The position numbers and the translations under genes were made by a program. This document shows positions 39,225-51,351 of a DNA stretch of 64,000 nt, piece after piece (the stretch's first letter is position 1; the number at the start of each line of letters is the position of its first letter). The notes beneath the pieces are model-generated. The model saw nothing but the letters and a program-made list of their open reading frames with translations, ran no database searches and was not told where the DNA came from. The stretch is from Mesorhizobium ciceri WSM4083 (GTDB lineage Bacteria; Pseudomonadota; Alphaproteobacteria; Rhizobiales; Rhizobiaceae), in NCBI RefSeq assembly GCF_000519305.1, contig NZ_JAFG01000006.1, positions 248,001 through 312,000 of the forward strand, in the 5' to 3' direction.

Positions 39225-40760
39225 ATGTCATCCGACCAGACCAGTCGCACCACGACGACCGAACGCCTTTCCTCGAAGACGGTGCGCACACTGCCGGCTT
39301 CGATCGCGACGCCTTCATATGACCGCAGCCGCGTCGTCCCGGGCATCGTGCATCTCGGCGTCGGCGCCTTCCATCGCGCCCATCAGGCAGCCTATGTCGA
39401 CGATTGCCTGGCGGCAGGCGAGGCGGATTGGGGCATAACAGGCGTTTCGCTGCGCAGCACTGACACGCGCGACGCTCTCACGCCGCAGGGCGGGCTCTAC
39501 ACGCTGGCGATCAGAAGCAGTGGAACCGAAAAACTTCAGGTCATCGGTTCGATCGGTGCGATGCTGGTGGCGCCGGAGGATCCCGGCGCGGTGCTGGCCA
39601 CGCTGACCGATCCGCGAACCCGCATCGTCACGCTGACGATCACCGAAAAGGCCTATCTGAGGGCGGCGGGCGGCGGACTGGACGCCGGCCATCCCGATAT
39701 CGGCCATGATCTGGCCAATCCGCAGATGCCCAAGACGGCGCATGGTTTCCTGACCGAGGCGCTTGCCCGGCGACGCGCCGCCGGCACGCCACCCTTTACG
39801 GTGCTGTGCTGCGACAACCTGCCGGCCAACGGCGCCACGCTGCATCGGCTGCTGACCGAATTCGCCGCATTGCGCGATGCCCGGCCTGGCGTGAAGAGCG
39901 ACGCCGGAATCGCCGGCCACATCGCCCATCAGGTCGCCTTTCCTTCAAGCATGGTCGACCGCATCGTGCCGGCAACCACCGATGCCGATCGGGCGCGGAT
40001 CGCTGAAGAACTCGGCGTCGAGGACGCCTGGCCCGTGATGACCGAGCCGTTCTGCCAATGGGTGGTCGAGGATAAGTTCCCGACTGGCCGGCCCGCGTGG
40101 GAACAATTCGGCGTCACCATGGTTCGCGACGTCGGCCCGTTCGAGGACATGAAGCTCAGGCTGCTCAACGGCTCGCATTCGGCCATCGCCTATCTAGGCC
40201 TGCTCAGCGGTCATGCCACCGTCGACCGCGCCTTCGCCGACCCGGCGATCCGGCAATTCGTCGATGCCTTGTGGGCCGAAGCCATCCCCACCCTGCCCGA
40301 GGATGCCGGACTGGACACCAGCGCCTATACCGCGGAACTCGCGGAGCGGTTTTCCAACACTGCACTTGCCCATCGCACGGCGCAGATCGCCAATGACGGC
40401 AGCCAGAAATTGCCGCAGCGTATCATCGCGTCCGCCATCGAATGCCTCGAAGCCGGTACTGAACTGGTCCATCTAACCCTGGTGGTGGCTGCCTGGATCG
40501 CCGCTTGCGCCGCGCGAGGAAAAACCTTGCCGGCGGGGCATTTCACCGACCCGCTCGACGCGGCGTTGACGGCACTTTTGAGTGAGCAGCTGCCGGCCAA
40601 CGAAACCGTAACCGCGGTGTTCGACCTCGCCGGCTTCGCTGGGGATCACGCCGAGCGCCAGACGTTGATCGAACTCGTGGCTGTCCATCTCGTCCACCTG
40701 CGGCGCGATGGTCCGGTTCTGGCCTTCGCAGCGCTCGGCATACAGAGCGAGCAATCCTGA
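39225..40760 (+). CDS. uxuB: fructuronate reductase (mannitol dehydrogenase family)
   Basis: 511 residues. Rossmann-like N-terminal domain with GIVHLGVGAFHRAHQAAYVDD, and the catalytic Lys in LKLR-type segment (MKLRLLNGSHSAIAYLG), which is typical of polyol-specific long-chain dehydrogenases. With UxaC opposite it, reduction of D-fructuronate to D-mannonate is most likely; tagaturonate reductase (UxaB) or mannitol dehydrogenase are alternatives. ATG at 39225 has GAGG 6 bases upstream; the longer frame from 39168 lacks support. Confidence 0.85.
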   Translation: MSSDQTSRTTTTERLSSKTVRTLPASIATPSYDRSRVVPGIVHLGVGAFHRAHQAAYVDDCLAAGEADWGITGVSLRSTDTRDALTPQGGLYTLAIRSSGTEKLQVIGSIGAMLVAPEDPGAVLATLTDPRTRIVTLTITEKAYLRAAGGGLDAGHPDIGHDLANPQMPKTAHGFLTEALARRRAAGTPPFTVLCCDNLPANGATLHRLLTEFAALRDARPGVKSDAGIAGHIAHQVAFPSSMVDRIVPATTDADRARIAEELGVEDAWPVMTEPFCQWVVEDKFPTGRPAWEQFGVTMVRDVGPFEDMKLRLLNGSHSAIAYLGLLSGHATVDRAFADPAIRQFVDALWAEAIPTLPEDAGLDTSAYTAELAERFSNTALAHRTAQIANDGSQKLPQRIIASAIECLEAGTELVHLTLVVAAWIAACAARGKTLPAGHFTDPLDAALTALLSEQLPANETVTAVFDLAGFAGDHAERQTLIELVAVHLVHLRRDGPVLAFAALGIQSEQS

Positions 40761-40793
40761 GCTATGAGCTGACGGTTATACGCCGGCGGGACA

Positions 40794-40953
40794 GCGCCCC
40801 CCTCTGTCCTGCCGGACATCTCCCCCACAAGGGGGGAGATCGGCCGTCACCACGGCTTTCGCAAAATCTCTAACGTTGCAGGACGAGCGCCGACATCCGA
40901 GCTGCCAATCTCCCCCTCGTGGGGGAGATGTCCGGCAAGACAGAGGGGGGCGC
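40794..40953. repeat. palindromic intergenic repeat, C-rich type, copy 2
   Basis: Complete palindrome: the left end GCGCCCCCCTCTGTCCTGCC and the right end GGCAAGACAGAGGGGGGCGC are inverted with one base mismatch. Inside lie CCCCCACAAGGGGG and CCCCCTCGTGGGGG hairpins. The left block equals that of the element at 437. It stands between the fructuronate reductase gene and the atp operon end, and could stop transcription from both. Confidence 0.85.
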
Positions 40954-41028
40954 GACGGATCGCGACAGAACGCCCGTCCTGCGCTCTACCAATGTGAGGG
41001 CATGAATTACAGAGTCTGCGCTCCGGCC

Positions 41029-41436
41029 TCAAGCCGGCAGGATGGCGCCTTCCAGCGTCGTGAGCTGGCTAAGGAACTGTTCCGCCTTGCTGCGGGCCTC
41101 GTCGTCCTTGGCATCAGTGGCGTCTTCCTTGGCTTCCTGGATGCGGCGCGCGAGATCGGCGCGGTCGACATCCTTCACGGCCACGGCCGATTCCGCCAGT
41201 AGCGTGCAGCCGGACGGAACGATGTCGGCAAAGCCGCCGAACACCACATAGCGCTCTTCGCCACCCGCCGCGGTCTTCACCGTGACGACGCCCGGCTTGA
41301 TCGTGGTCATGACCGGGGCGTGATGCGCCATCACGGTCATCTCGCCTTCGGCGCCCGGAATGACGACCGATTCGACCTGCTCGGAAACAAGCAGGCGCTC
41401 CGGCGAGACCAGTTCGAACTTGAAAGCTTCAGCCAT
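41029..41436 (-). CDS. atpC: F1 ATP synthase epsilon subunit
   Basis: 135 residues: beta sandwich (MAEAFKFELVSPERLL, GAEGEMTVMAHHAPVMTTI) and a short C-terminal helical hairpin (DLARRIQEAKEDATDAKDDEAR). It is part of the central stalk and can brake ATP hydrolysis. ATG at 41436 is chosen over a TTG two codons earlier. It is the last gene of atpHAGDC, separated from atpD by an unusual hairpin. Confidence 0.96.
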   Translation of the reverse strand: MAEAFKFELVSPERLLVSEQVESVVIPGAEGEMTVMAHHAPVMTTIKPGVVTVKTAAGGEERYVVFGGFADIVPSGCTLLAESAVAVKDVDRADLARRIQEAKEDATDAKDDEARSKAEQFLSQLTTLEGAILPA

Positions 41437-41445
41437 GATCAAATT

Positions 41446-41535
41446 AGCGAATAGCGAATAGTGAATAGCGAATAGTCTGAAGAAGAATTCGCCGGCCCAT
41501 ATTCCCTATTCGCTACTCCCTATTCACTATTCGCT
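41446..41535. repeat. long inverted repeat of GAATAG units between atpD and atpC
   Basis: The left arm (41446-41475) consists of AGCGAATAG followed by three 7-base units (C/T)GAATAG. The right arm (41506-41535) is its inverted form with 27 of 30 positions matching, and a loop of 30 bases. It fills nearly the whole 102-bp gap between two genes of one operon. Confidence 0.85.
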
Positions 41536-41538
41536 TGA

Positions 41539-44089
<2,551 letters not shown>

Positions 44090-44135
44090 GCTTCAAACCT
44101 GATCCCGTCTTGTCTCATCCCGACTGGCAATTCGC

Positions 44136-45665
44136 TCAGGCGAAGGTCTTGGCGAAAGCATCGATCTCGGCCTTCAGCTTGGCGCGCAGATCGTCCGACA
44201 GCGCCTTTTCCTTGCGGATGGCATCGAGGACGTCCTTGCCTGCCGAACGCATGTGGCTGAGCAGGCCATGCTCGAACTTGCCGACCTGGTTGACCGGCAG
44301 CTTGTCGAGATATCCGTTGACGCCGGCGAAGATCACCGCGACCTGCTCTTCCGTCTTCAGCGGCGAGAACTGTGGCTGCTTCAGGAGTTCGGTGAGGCGC
44401 GATCCGCGGTTGAGCAGGCGCTGCGTGGCGGCATCGAGATCCGAGCCGAACTGCGCGAAGGCAGCCATTTCGCGGTACTGCGCGAGCTCGCCCTTGATCG
44501 AGCCGGCAACCTGCTTCATCGCCTTGATCTGCGCGGCCGAGCCGACGCGGCTGACCGACAGACCGACGTTCACCGCAGGACGAATGCCCTGGAAGAACAG
44601 GTTGGTTTCAAGGAAGATCTGGCCATCGGTGATCGAGATCACGTTGGTCGGGATGTAGGCCGACACGTCGTTGGCCTGCGTCTCGATGATCGGCAGGGCG
44701 GTCAGCGACCCACCGCCCAGATCGTCGTTGAGCTTGGCGGCGCGCTCGAGTAGGCGCGAGTGCAGATAGAAGACGTCGCCCGGATAGGCTTCGCGGCCCG
44801 GAGGGCGGCGCAGCAGCAGCGACATCTGGCGGTAGGCGACGGCCTGCTTCGACAGATCGTCATAGCTGATCAGCGCGTGCATGCCATTGTCGCGGAAATA
44901 TTCGCCCATGGTGGCGCCGGCGAACGGCGCCAGGAACTGCATCGGCGCCGGATCGGAAGCGGTGGCGGCGACGATGATCGAGTATTCGAGCGCGCCGCGC
45001 TCTTCCAGCACCTTGACGAACTGCGCGACGGTCGAGCGCTTCTGGCCGACGGCGACGTAGACGCAGTAGAGCTTTTCCTTCTCGGGGCCGTTGTCGTGCA
45101 CCGACTTCTGGTTGAGCATCGTGTCGAGGATGATGGCGGTCTTGCCGGTCTGGCGATCGCCGATGACCAGCTCGCGCTGGCCGCGGCCGACCGGGATCAG
45201 CGCATCGATGGCCTTGAGGCCGGTCGACATCGGCTCGTTCACCGACTTGCGCGGAATGATGCCGGGCGCCTTGACGTCGACGCGCTTGCGCTCGACTGCC
45301 TTGATCGGACCCTTGCCGTCGATCGGATTGCCGAGCGCATCGACGACGCGGCCGAGCAGGCCGGGGCCGACGGGGACGTCGACGATGGCGCCGGTGCGCT
45401 TGACGATGTCGCCTTCCTTGATGTCGCGGTCGGCGCCGAAGATGACGACGCCGACATTGTCGGCTTCGAGGTTGAGCGCCATGCCGCGGATGCCGCCGGG
45501 GAATTCGACCATCTCGCCGGCCTGGACATTGTCGAGGCCATAGACACGGGCGATACCGTCACCGACGGACAGCACCTGTCCGACTTCGGAGACCTCGGCC
45601 TCCTTGCCGAAATTCTTGATCTGGTCTTTCAGAATTGCGGAAATTTCCGCGGCGCGGATGTCCAT
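44136..45665 (-). CDS. atpA: F1 ATP synthase alpha subunit
   Basis: 509 residues, normal length. [10 protein letters not shown] is the Walker A, and the segments ESTGL-like [24 protein letters not shown] and [10 protein letters not shown] are conserved. Non-catalytic nucleotide site partner of AtpD. The ATG at 45665 overlaps the atpH stop (TGATG), so atpH and atpA are coupled. Second gene of atpHAGDC. Confidence 0.98.
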   Translation of the reverse strand: MDIRAAEISAILKDQIKNFGKEAEVSEVGQVLSVGDGIARVYGLDNVQAGEMVEFPGGIRGMALNLEADNVGVVIFGADRDIKEGDIVKRTGAIVDVPVGPGLLGRVVDALGNPIDGKGPIKAVERKRVDVKAPGIIPRKSVNEPMSTGLKAIDALIPVGRGQRELVIGDRQTGKTAIILDTMLNQKSVHDNGPEKEKLYCVYVAVGQKRSTVAQFVKVLEERGALEYSIIVAATASDPAPMQFLAPFAGATMGEYFRDNGMHALISYDDLSKQAVAYRQMSLLLRRPPGREAYPGDVFYLHSRLLERAAKLNDDLGGGSLTALPIIETQANDVSAYIPTNVISITDGQIFLETNLFFQGIRPAVNVGLSVSRVGSAAQIKAMKQVAGSIKGELAQYREMAAFAQFGSDLDAATQRLLNRGSRLTELLKQPQFSPLKTEEQVAVIFAGVNGYLDKLPVNQVGKFEHGLLSHMRSAGKDVLDAIRKEKALSDDLRAKLKAEIDAFAKTFA

Positions 45666-46225
45666 CAGCCGACCTCTTTCAGTGCAAGCTTGAGCGAATT
45701 GAGTTTGGTTTTGAGCGACGTATCGATCTGGCGCGAGCCCATCTTGACCACCAGCCCGCCGAGCAGCGACGGATCGACGGTGACGGAGATAGCCACGTCC
45801 TTGCCGGCAACGCTCTTCAGCGCCGCCTTGAGTTCGGTCTGCTGGGCAGCCGTCAGCTCGTGAGCCGACGTGACTTCAGCAGCGGTCTCGCCACGATGTT
45901 CGGCTGATATCTGGCGGAACGCCCTGATCATGCCGGGAATGGCGAACAGCCGGCGGTTACGGGCGACGACGCGCAGGAAATTACCAGTGAGGCCGGCAAT
46001 CCCGGCCTTGTCGGCGATTGCCGCGATGGCCTTCGCCTGGTCCTCGCTGGAGAACACCGGGCTGTTGATCAGCCGGGTGAGATCAGCGCTGCCCGCGAGC
46101 ATGGCTTCGAAGCTGTTGAGGTCGGCTTCGACCTTGGCCACGGAATTTGCCTGCAGGGCGAGTTCGAACAGCGAACCCGCATAGCGTTCTGCGACACCCG
46201 AGATTGGCGATGACGATTGAGCCAC
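45665..46225 (-). CDS. atpH: F1 ATP synthase delta subunit
   Basis: 186 residues from a GTG start at 46225 (read as [23 protein letters not shown]), which is the family N-terminus; longer frames to 46315 are noncoding. The C-terminus [29 protein letters not shown] is the delta signature. It fixes F1 to the stator. First gene of the atp operon. The ribosome site (AAGACGG) is weak. No Fo genes are in the window, as expected for alphaproteobacteria that keep them in a separate operon. Confidence 0.96.
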   Translation of the reverse strand: MAQSSSPISGVAERYAGSLFELALQANSVAKVEADLNSFEAMLAGSADLTRLINSPVFSSEDQAKAIAAIADKAGIAGLTGNFLRVVARNRRLFAIPGMIRAFRQISAEHRGETAAEVTSAHELTAAQQTELKAALKSVAGKDVAISVTVDPSLLGGLVVKMGSRQIDTSLKTKLNSLKLALKEVG

Positions 46226-46471
46226 GGACCGTCTTTTCTCTTGTCTGACAGGCCGTAGATTGTTGGCGCGAGCAAAAACTCTGGCTAAATCTTTGACCTT
46301 ACTGCATTTTTTCAAGCACGGAGACGCGGCTTCCGCTATCCCCGGCCGAAAGTCGATTGCCGTCTAGCACAGGCATTTTAAGACCGCAATGCGTCGTTCC
46401 GCATGGTTTTCAGGCACTATTGTCGCATCCGGCAAAAGTCACCCGTCTTCCATCGCGGAATACCCAACGAT

Positions 46472-46867
46472 TCAAGGCAGAAAGCCGAAGGCAAAGGCGA
46501 GCGGCAACGCCGCCAGGACCAATTCCAGCACAATGGAAACCCAATTGAAAGGCGTGTTGGCGCCATCAGACATCATCGACAGCAGCCGGCCGAAGGCGGT
46601 GAACAGCCAGGAAAAGCCGAGCGCCATGTAGATCAGCGGCTGCGCCAGCAGGATACAGCACAGGCCGACGCCGAGATAGAAGCCCGACATCCTGCCGCGC
46701 CCCTCGGCGATCGCCGCAGCCTTCTCTGGCTTGACCTGCAGGCGCAGGGCACGGAAGGCGAGGCCAGGTGCCAGAAAAAACAAAAGACCGAGCAGCACGG
46801 TGACGACGGCGCTCGACCAGGCCAGCCATTCGCCCTGGCTCGTCGGCCATGGAAGCGCAAAATCCAT
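46472..46867 (-). CDS. integral membrane protein, DUF4345-like
   Basis: 131 residues with four predicted transmembrane segments (about 12-34, 57-75, 80-95, 105-128). The order of segments and GRGRMSGFYLGVGLCCILLAQPLIYMALG match a family of small proteins of unknown function (DUF4345-like). ATG at 46867 follows AGGGGACAAG. No functional neighbour is obvious. Confidence 0.7.
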   Translation of the reverse strand: MDFALPWPTSQGEWLAWSSAVVTVLLGLLFFLAPGLAFRALRLQVKPEKAAAIAEGRGRMSGFYLGVGLCCILLAQPLIYMALGFSWLFTAFGRLLSMMSDGANTPFNWVSIVLELVLAALPLAFAFGFLP

Positions 46868-46961
46868 CTTGTCCCCTCGAAATGCCTGTTTTGAAATTCC
46901 GGGCATTCTAACGGAGGAAAGCCCCCGCGCCAGATGGGCCACGCACTTTAGGCGGCGCGCA

Positions 46962-47657
46962 TCAACCGAGCGCGAATGCCACGGCCGCCTCGGCATGGAT
47001 GCGCGTCGTGTCGAAAACCGGGATGTCGAAATCCTGCTGGCCGATAAGCATGGTGATCTCGGTGCAGCCCATGATGACGCTGTCGGCCGCCTCTTCGCGG
47101 CGCAGGCGCTCGGTCTCGGCGATATAGGCCGCCTTTGAAGTCTCCTTGACGATGCCCTGGCACAACTCGTCGTAGATGACGCGATGGACCATGTCGCGCC
47201 CGGCGCCATCGGGCACGACAGGGTTCAAGCCAAATCTGTCGGCGAGCCGGCCCTTGTAGAAATCCTGCTCCATGGTGAAGCGCGTCGCCAGCAGCGCCGG
47301 GCGCTGCATGCCAGCGCGCTTGACCGCCACCGCGGTGGCATCGGCGATGTGGATCAGCGGGATCGACACCGACGCCTGCACTTGGTCGGCCAGTTTGTGC
47401 ATGGTGTTGGTACACAAAAGCAGACCCTCCGCGCCCCCGGCCTCGAGCTTGCGTGCGGCTTCGACTAGAAGCACACCGGCGCCATCCCAGTCACCATGAT
47501 GCTGCCGCTCGGCGATCTCTGCAAAATCGAAAGACCACAGCAGGAGTTTGGCAGAATGCAAGCCGCCCAGCCGCTCGCGCACAATCTCGTTGAGCAGGCG
47601 ATAGTAGATGGCGGTCGATTCCCAGCTCATGCCGCCGAGAAGGCCAAGGGTTTTCAT
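46962..47657 (-). CDS. aspartate/glutamate racemase family protein
   Basis: 231 residues starting MKTLGLLGGMSWESTAIYYR, the aspartate racemase N-terminus. The two catalytic cysteines lie in LLLCTNTMHK (about Cys82) and VIMGCTEITML. It works without cofactor by a two-base mechanism; the substrate (Asp, Glu or another amino acid) is unknown. ATG at 47657. 54 bp after the priA end. Confidence 0.9.
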   Translation of the reverse strand: MKTLGLLGGMSWESTAIYYRLLNEIVRERLGGLHSAKLLLWSFDFAEIAERQHHGDWDGAGVLLVEAARKLEAGGAEGLLLCTNTMHKLADQVQASVSIPLIHIADATAVAVKRAGMQRPALLATRFTMEQDFYKGRLADRFGLNPVVPDGAGRDMVHRVIYDELCQGIVKETSKAAYIAETERLRREEAADSVIMGCTEITMLIGQQDFDIPVFDTTRIHAEAAVAFALG

Positions 47658-47711
47658 ATGAGTTTCCACATCTCGCTGGCTTGCGGGCAACCTATCGCTG
47701 AAAGCGCGACC

Positions 47712-49895
47712 TTACAAAAAGCTCTGCGGATCGATATCCACCTGCACCCTGACCGAGCCGCGCTGCTTCGGCCCGTTGGCAAGCATCGCGCGAATAAAAC
47801 CTTGCATGTCGGCGCGCCGTTCGCCCTGGATCAGCAGGCGGAAGCGGTGGCGGCCGCCGAGCAGGGACAGCGGCGCCTCCGCCGGCCCCAGCACGAACAG
47901 ATCGGTCGCCTCGGGCGCGGCGCGGCGCAGGCCGCGTGCATGGCCCTCGGCTTCTGCTCGTGTCACCGCGCTGACGATGACGCCGGCGAGCCGGCCGAAA
48001 GGCGGCAGGGCAGCCCGTTCGCGCTCGGCAATCTCGCGCTCGTAAAAAGCCTCGGCGTCGCCGGAGACGATTGCCCGCATCACCGGATGCTCGGGCTGAA
48101 AAGTCTGCAGCAGGCCAAGGCTCTTCTTGCCGGTGCGGCCGGCGCGGCCGGTGACCTGGCTGAGCAGCTGGAACGTCCGCTCCGCGGCGCGCGGATCGCC
48201 ATTGGCAAGTCCGAGATCGGCATCGACGACGCCGACCAAAGTCATGTTGGGAAAATTGTGGCCCTTGGCGACGAGCTGCGTGCCGATGACGATGTCGGCC
48301 TGGCCATCGGCGATCGCCTCCAGCTCCAGCCGCAGCCGCCGCACGCCGCCCATCAGGTCCGACGACAAAACGATGGTGCGCGCGTCGGGAAAATGCGTAA
48401 CGACCTCTTCGGCGATCCGCTCGACGCCCGGTCCGCAGGCGACCAGATGATCCAGCGTGCCGCATTCCGGGCAGGCCTCGGGGCGGCGCTCATTGTGCCC
48501 GCAATGATGGCAGACCAGTTGGCCGCGAAACCGGTGCTCGACCAGCCAGGCCGAGCAGACAGGGCAGCCGAAGCGGTGGCCGCAGACCCGGCACAACGTC
48601 AGCGGCGCATAGCCACGCCGGTTGAGGAACAGCAGCGATTGCTCCTTCCTCTCCAGCGTCTGGCGCATCTGGTCGAGCAGCACCGGCGACAGGAAGCCGC
48701 CGCGCGCCGGCGGCGCGCGCCGCATGTCGATGGTCTTCAGGTGAGGCAGCGCCGCCTCTGCGAAGCGGGCGGAGAGCACCGCCCTGTTGTAGCGGCCCTG
48801 GCTGGCATTGACCCGGCTTTCGACCGACGGCGTCGCCGACGCCAGCACGACCGGGAAGCTGCCGATATGGCCGCGCACCACCGCCATGTCGCGCGCATTG
48901 TAGAAGACCCGGTCTTCCTGCTTGTAGGCGGGGTCGTGCTCCTCGTCGACGACGATCAGGCCGAGCTCCTTGAACGGCAGGAACAGCGCCGAGCGCGCGC
49001 CGGCGACGACACGCACGCCGCCCTCCGCCACTTGCCGCCAGACTTTTTCGCGCATCCGCGGCGGCAGGTCGGAATGCCATTCGCCCGGCTTGGCGCCGAA
49101 GCGCTGCTGGAAGCGCTCGAGAAAAGCGTGCGTCAGCGCGATTTCCGGCAGCAGGATCAGCACCTGCCTGCCCTGGTCGAGCGCAGCCGCCACCGCCTCG
49201 AAATAGACCTCGGTCTTACCGGATCCGGTGACGCCGTCGAGCAGCGCGACGTTGAACACGCCGGCTGCGACATTGGCGCGCAGCATCTGCGCCGCGGCGC
49301 TCTGGTCCGGCATCAGTTCCGGAATGGCGTAGCCGGGATCGGGCACGGCCACCACCGGGCGCGGCGGGATCATCACCGTCTCGAACACGCCTTGCGCCCG
49401 CAGGCCGTCGATCACCGTCGACGACACGCCGGCGGCGTGGGCGAGGCCGGAGCGCGTCCAGGCGAGCCCGCCTTCGGCCGTCTCCAGCACGCGCTGCCTG
49501 GCGCCCGTCATCCTGTCGGGTGCGAGAAGCGTGCGCTGCAGCCCCTCGATCCACGGTTCGGGGTCGAAAGCCTCCGGTGCCCTGAGCAGCATGCGCGCAA
49601 CCATGCCTGGAGGCGACAACGTGTATTGCGCCACCCAGTCGACGAAACGGCGCATCGCGCGGTCGATCGGCGGGCAGTCGAAGACCTGTTCGATGGAGCG
49701 CAGCTTTTTCGCGTCGACTTTCTCGACGGCGCCATCCCAGACGATGCCGGCGACCTGGCGCGGCCCGAGCGGCACGCGCACGATCGAGCCCGGCACCACG
49801 CGCATGCCGGCCGGCACGGCATAGGTGTAGGGGCGTTCGGCGGGCATCGGCACCAGCACCGGTGCGGCTGCGACAAAGGGCGAATCTTCGATCAT
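47712..49895 (-). CDS. priA: primosomal protein N' (replication restart helicase)
   Basis: 727 residues. Walker A GVTGSGKTEVY (about 221), DEEH box (VVDEEHDPAYKQEDRVFYN), zinc cysteines in CRVCGHRFGCPVC and CHHCGHNERRPEACPECG, and GRAGR motif VI (VTGRAGRTGKKSLG). It recognises stalled forks and reloads DnaB. Full length. In rhizobia it lies next to fsa and the atp operon, as here; fsa is divergent. Confidence 0.97.
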   Translation of the reverse strand: MIEDSPFVAAAPVLVPMPAERPYTYAVPAGMRVVPGSIVRVPLGPRQVAGIVWDGAVEKVDAKKLRSIEQVFDCPPIDRAMRRFVDWVAQYTLSPPGMVARMLLRAPEAFDPEPWIEGLQRTLLAPDRMTGARQRVLETAEGGLAWTRSGLAHAAGVSSTVIDGLRAQGVFETVMIPPRPVVAVPDPGYAIPELMPDQSAAAQMLRANVAAGVFNVALLDGVTGSGKTEVYFEAVAAALDQGRQVLILLPEIALTHAFLERFQQRFGAKPGEWHSDLPPRMREKVWRQVAEGGVRVVAGARSALFLPFKELGLIVVDEEHDPAYKQEDRVFYNARDMAVVRGHIGSFPVVLASATPSVESRVNASQGRYNRAVLSARFAEAALPHLKTIDMRRAPPARGGFLSPVLLDQMRQTLERKEQSLLFLNRRGYAPLTLCRVCGHRFGCPVCSAWLVEHRFRGQLVCHHCGHNERRPEACPECGTLDHLVACGPGVERIAEEVVTHFPDARTIVLSSDLMGGVRRLRLELEAIADGQADIVIGTQLVAKGHNFPNMTLVGVVDADLGLANGDPRAAERTFQLLSQVTGRAGRTGKKSLGLLQTFQPEHPVMRAIVSGDAEAFYEREIAERERAALPPFGRLAGVIVSAVTRAEAEGHARGLRRAAPEATDLFVLGPAEAPLSLLGGRHRFRLLIQGERRADMQGFIRAMLANGPKQRGSVRVQVDIDPQSFL

Positions 49896-49985
49896 GAGGC
49901 GTGACCTTGCCCTGACTTTGGTCTAGATCAAAGGCCGACCCCGAATGTGCATGGCATGCACATGAAAATCTTCAGGAGACCCGCC

Positions 49986-50642
49986 ATGAAATTTTTTGTC
50001 GACACCGCCGACGTCAAGGATATCCGTGAGCTGAACGATCTGGGGCTGCTCGACGGCGTCACCACCAATCCGTCGCTGATCCTCAAATCCGGCGGCAAGA
50101 TCGCCGATGTCACCAAAGAGATCTGCGACATCGTCAAGGGTCCGGTCTCGGCTGAAGTCACCGCCACCGAATATTCCGAGATGATGCAGCAGGCCAAGGT
50201 TCTGGCCAAGATCGCCGACAATGTCTGCATCAAGGTGCCGCTGACGCTGGACGGCCTCAAGGCCTGCAAGACGATCCGCACCGAGATGAACCGCCTGGTC
50301 AACGTCACCCTGTGCTTTTCGGCCAACCAGGCGCTTCTGGCGGCCAAGGCCGGCGCCTCGTTCATCTCGCCCTTCGTCGGCCGCATCGACGACATCGGCA
50401 TCGACGGCATGGAGCTGATCCAGGAGATCAGGCAGATCTACGACAATTACGATTTCCAGACCGAGATCCTCGTCGCTTCGGTGCGCACCGTGAACCACGT
50501 CAAGCAGGCGGCCCTCATCGGCGCCGATGTCGTGACCGCGCCGCCGGCGACCCTGAAGGCGCTGGTCAAGCACCCGCTGACCGACAAGGGCCTGGAACAG
50601 TTCCTCGCCGACTGGGCCAAGACCGGCCAGAAGATCGGCTGA
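49986..50642 (+). CDS. fsa: fructose-6-phosphate aldolase / transaldolase-like
   Basis: 218 residues of the small transaldolase (Tal/Fsa) group: [32 protein letters not shown], and Schiff-base Lys83 in NVCIKVPLT. The C-terminal [17 protein letters not shown] is characteristic. It is a class I aldolase acting on fructose-6-phosphate or a transaldolase in the pentose pathway; short length does not settle which. AGGAG lies before ATG at 49986. A strong terminator follows. Confidence 0.93.
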   Translation: MKFFVDTADVKDIRELNDLGLLDGVTTNPSLILKSGGKIADVTKEICDIVKGPVSAEVTATEYSEMMQQAKVLAKIADNVCIKVPLTLDGLKACKTIRTEMNRLVNVTLCFSANQALLAAKAGASFISPFVGRIDDIGIDGMELIQEIRQIYDNYDFQTEILVASVRTVNHVKQAALIGADVVTAPPATLKALVKHPLTDKGLEQFLADWAKTGQKIG

Positions 50643-50664
50643 GCGATCCGATATCCGATACGAG

Positions 50665-50691
50665 AAAAAGGCCGGGCAACCGGCCTTTTTT
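50665..50691 (+). terminator. intrinsic terminator after fsa
   Basis: AAAAAGGCCGG pairs with CCGGCCTTTTT across a GCAA tetraloop, followed by a sixth T, 23 bases after the fsa stop. A classic bidirectional-looking Rho-independent terminator. Confidence 0.95.
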
Positions 50692-50751
50692 CATGCGCTT
50701 CGAATTGGAGAGGTCTCCGTTTTCGCGGGCTTTGCACTGGCTCTGTTGGCT

Positions 50752-50940
50752 TTATTGCACCGCAGCTGAAATCAAGAGCGACAAGTTCAAATCAGGATAT
50801 TTGATCGAGTTCCCCAGCTCGACGCACTGCTGAAGCATACCCTGTGGCATCTCGCTAGAGAGATGCTCTTCGACGCACTTAAAAATCGATGATTTGGTCG
50901 AAGCCTTTATAAAGGCGCTGGCTGTAGATTCGATGTTTAG
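50752..50940 (-). pseudogene. possible remnant coding frame, AT-richer
   Basis: The minus strand is open from stop to stop for 62 codons and ends at TAA (50754-50752). It reads like real protein (NIESTASAFIKASTKSS, EEHLSSEMPQGMLQQC, YPDLNLSLLISAAVQ) but the first ATG is only 33 codons from the end and no ribosome site is seen. It may be the tail of a lost gene. Family unknown. Confidence 0.3.
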
Positions 50941-50955
50941 CTACTTGGGTCGAAC

Positions 50956-51351
50956 ATGAGCCTTCTAATCTCAATCGCTTTTTCTGTTCTTGCATCAATA
51001 GGACTCGCTTTCGCGAAGGCATTTTCAATCTATGGCCTCATTCGGGACAAACGTTATTCGTGGGTGAGTTTCATAGTGATTGCGGTCGTGTGGCTTGGCG
51101 CAACGGTGCTGAGTGCCAACCGGACGTGTGGTCAATGGGGGTGTAGCTGGGGCCTTCACTTCGGTTGGATACTCGCCCTGTTGCCTCAAGGCTTCGTGAC
51201 GAATATTGCGTTAGGTGAGAAGCTATTTGTGATTGCATTTCTTACATATTTGGGACTGTGCATCTATTTCTTCGGGCATGTCATTGGCTGGTTATCCTAT
51301 GTGGCCGTCAGCATTGGAAAGGCGGTCGCTAACCGGGGACACACACGCTAG
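50956..51351 (+). CDS. small membrane protein, unknown, in AT-richer patch
   Basis: 131 residues with about three to four hydrophobic segments (1-22, 33-52, 65-85, 90-115). ATG at 50956; upstream ribosome site is weak (GTCGAAC). Cys-rich stretch TCGQWGCSW is notable. Base use is visibly lower in GC than the flanking fsa and ftsK genes, which suggests recent acquisition. I do not recognise a family. It stands alone between a terminator and ftsK. Confidence 0.55.
   Translation: MSLLISIAFSVLASIGLAFAKAFSIYGLIRDKRYSWVSFIVIAVVWLGATVLSANRTCGQWGCSWGLHFGWILALLPQGFVTNIALGEKLFVIAFLTYLGLCIYFFGHVIGWLSYVAVSIGKAVANRGHTR

Noticed and set aside
47496..49904. An open frame of 802 codons opposite priA
   Set aside because: Shadow frame with Arg/His/Gln-rich composition; the priA motifs on the other strand are unambiguous.
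50740..50775. A sequence resembling insertion-sequence ends (GGCTCTGTTGGCTTTATTGC)
   Set aside because: Only one short, imperfect match, with no partner end and no transposase. It may be a chance match in an AT-richer patch.
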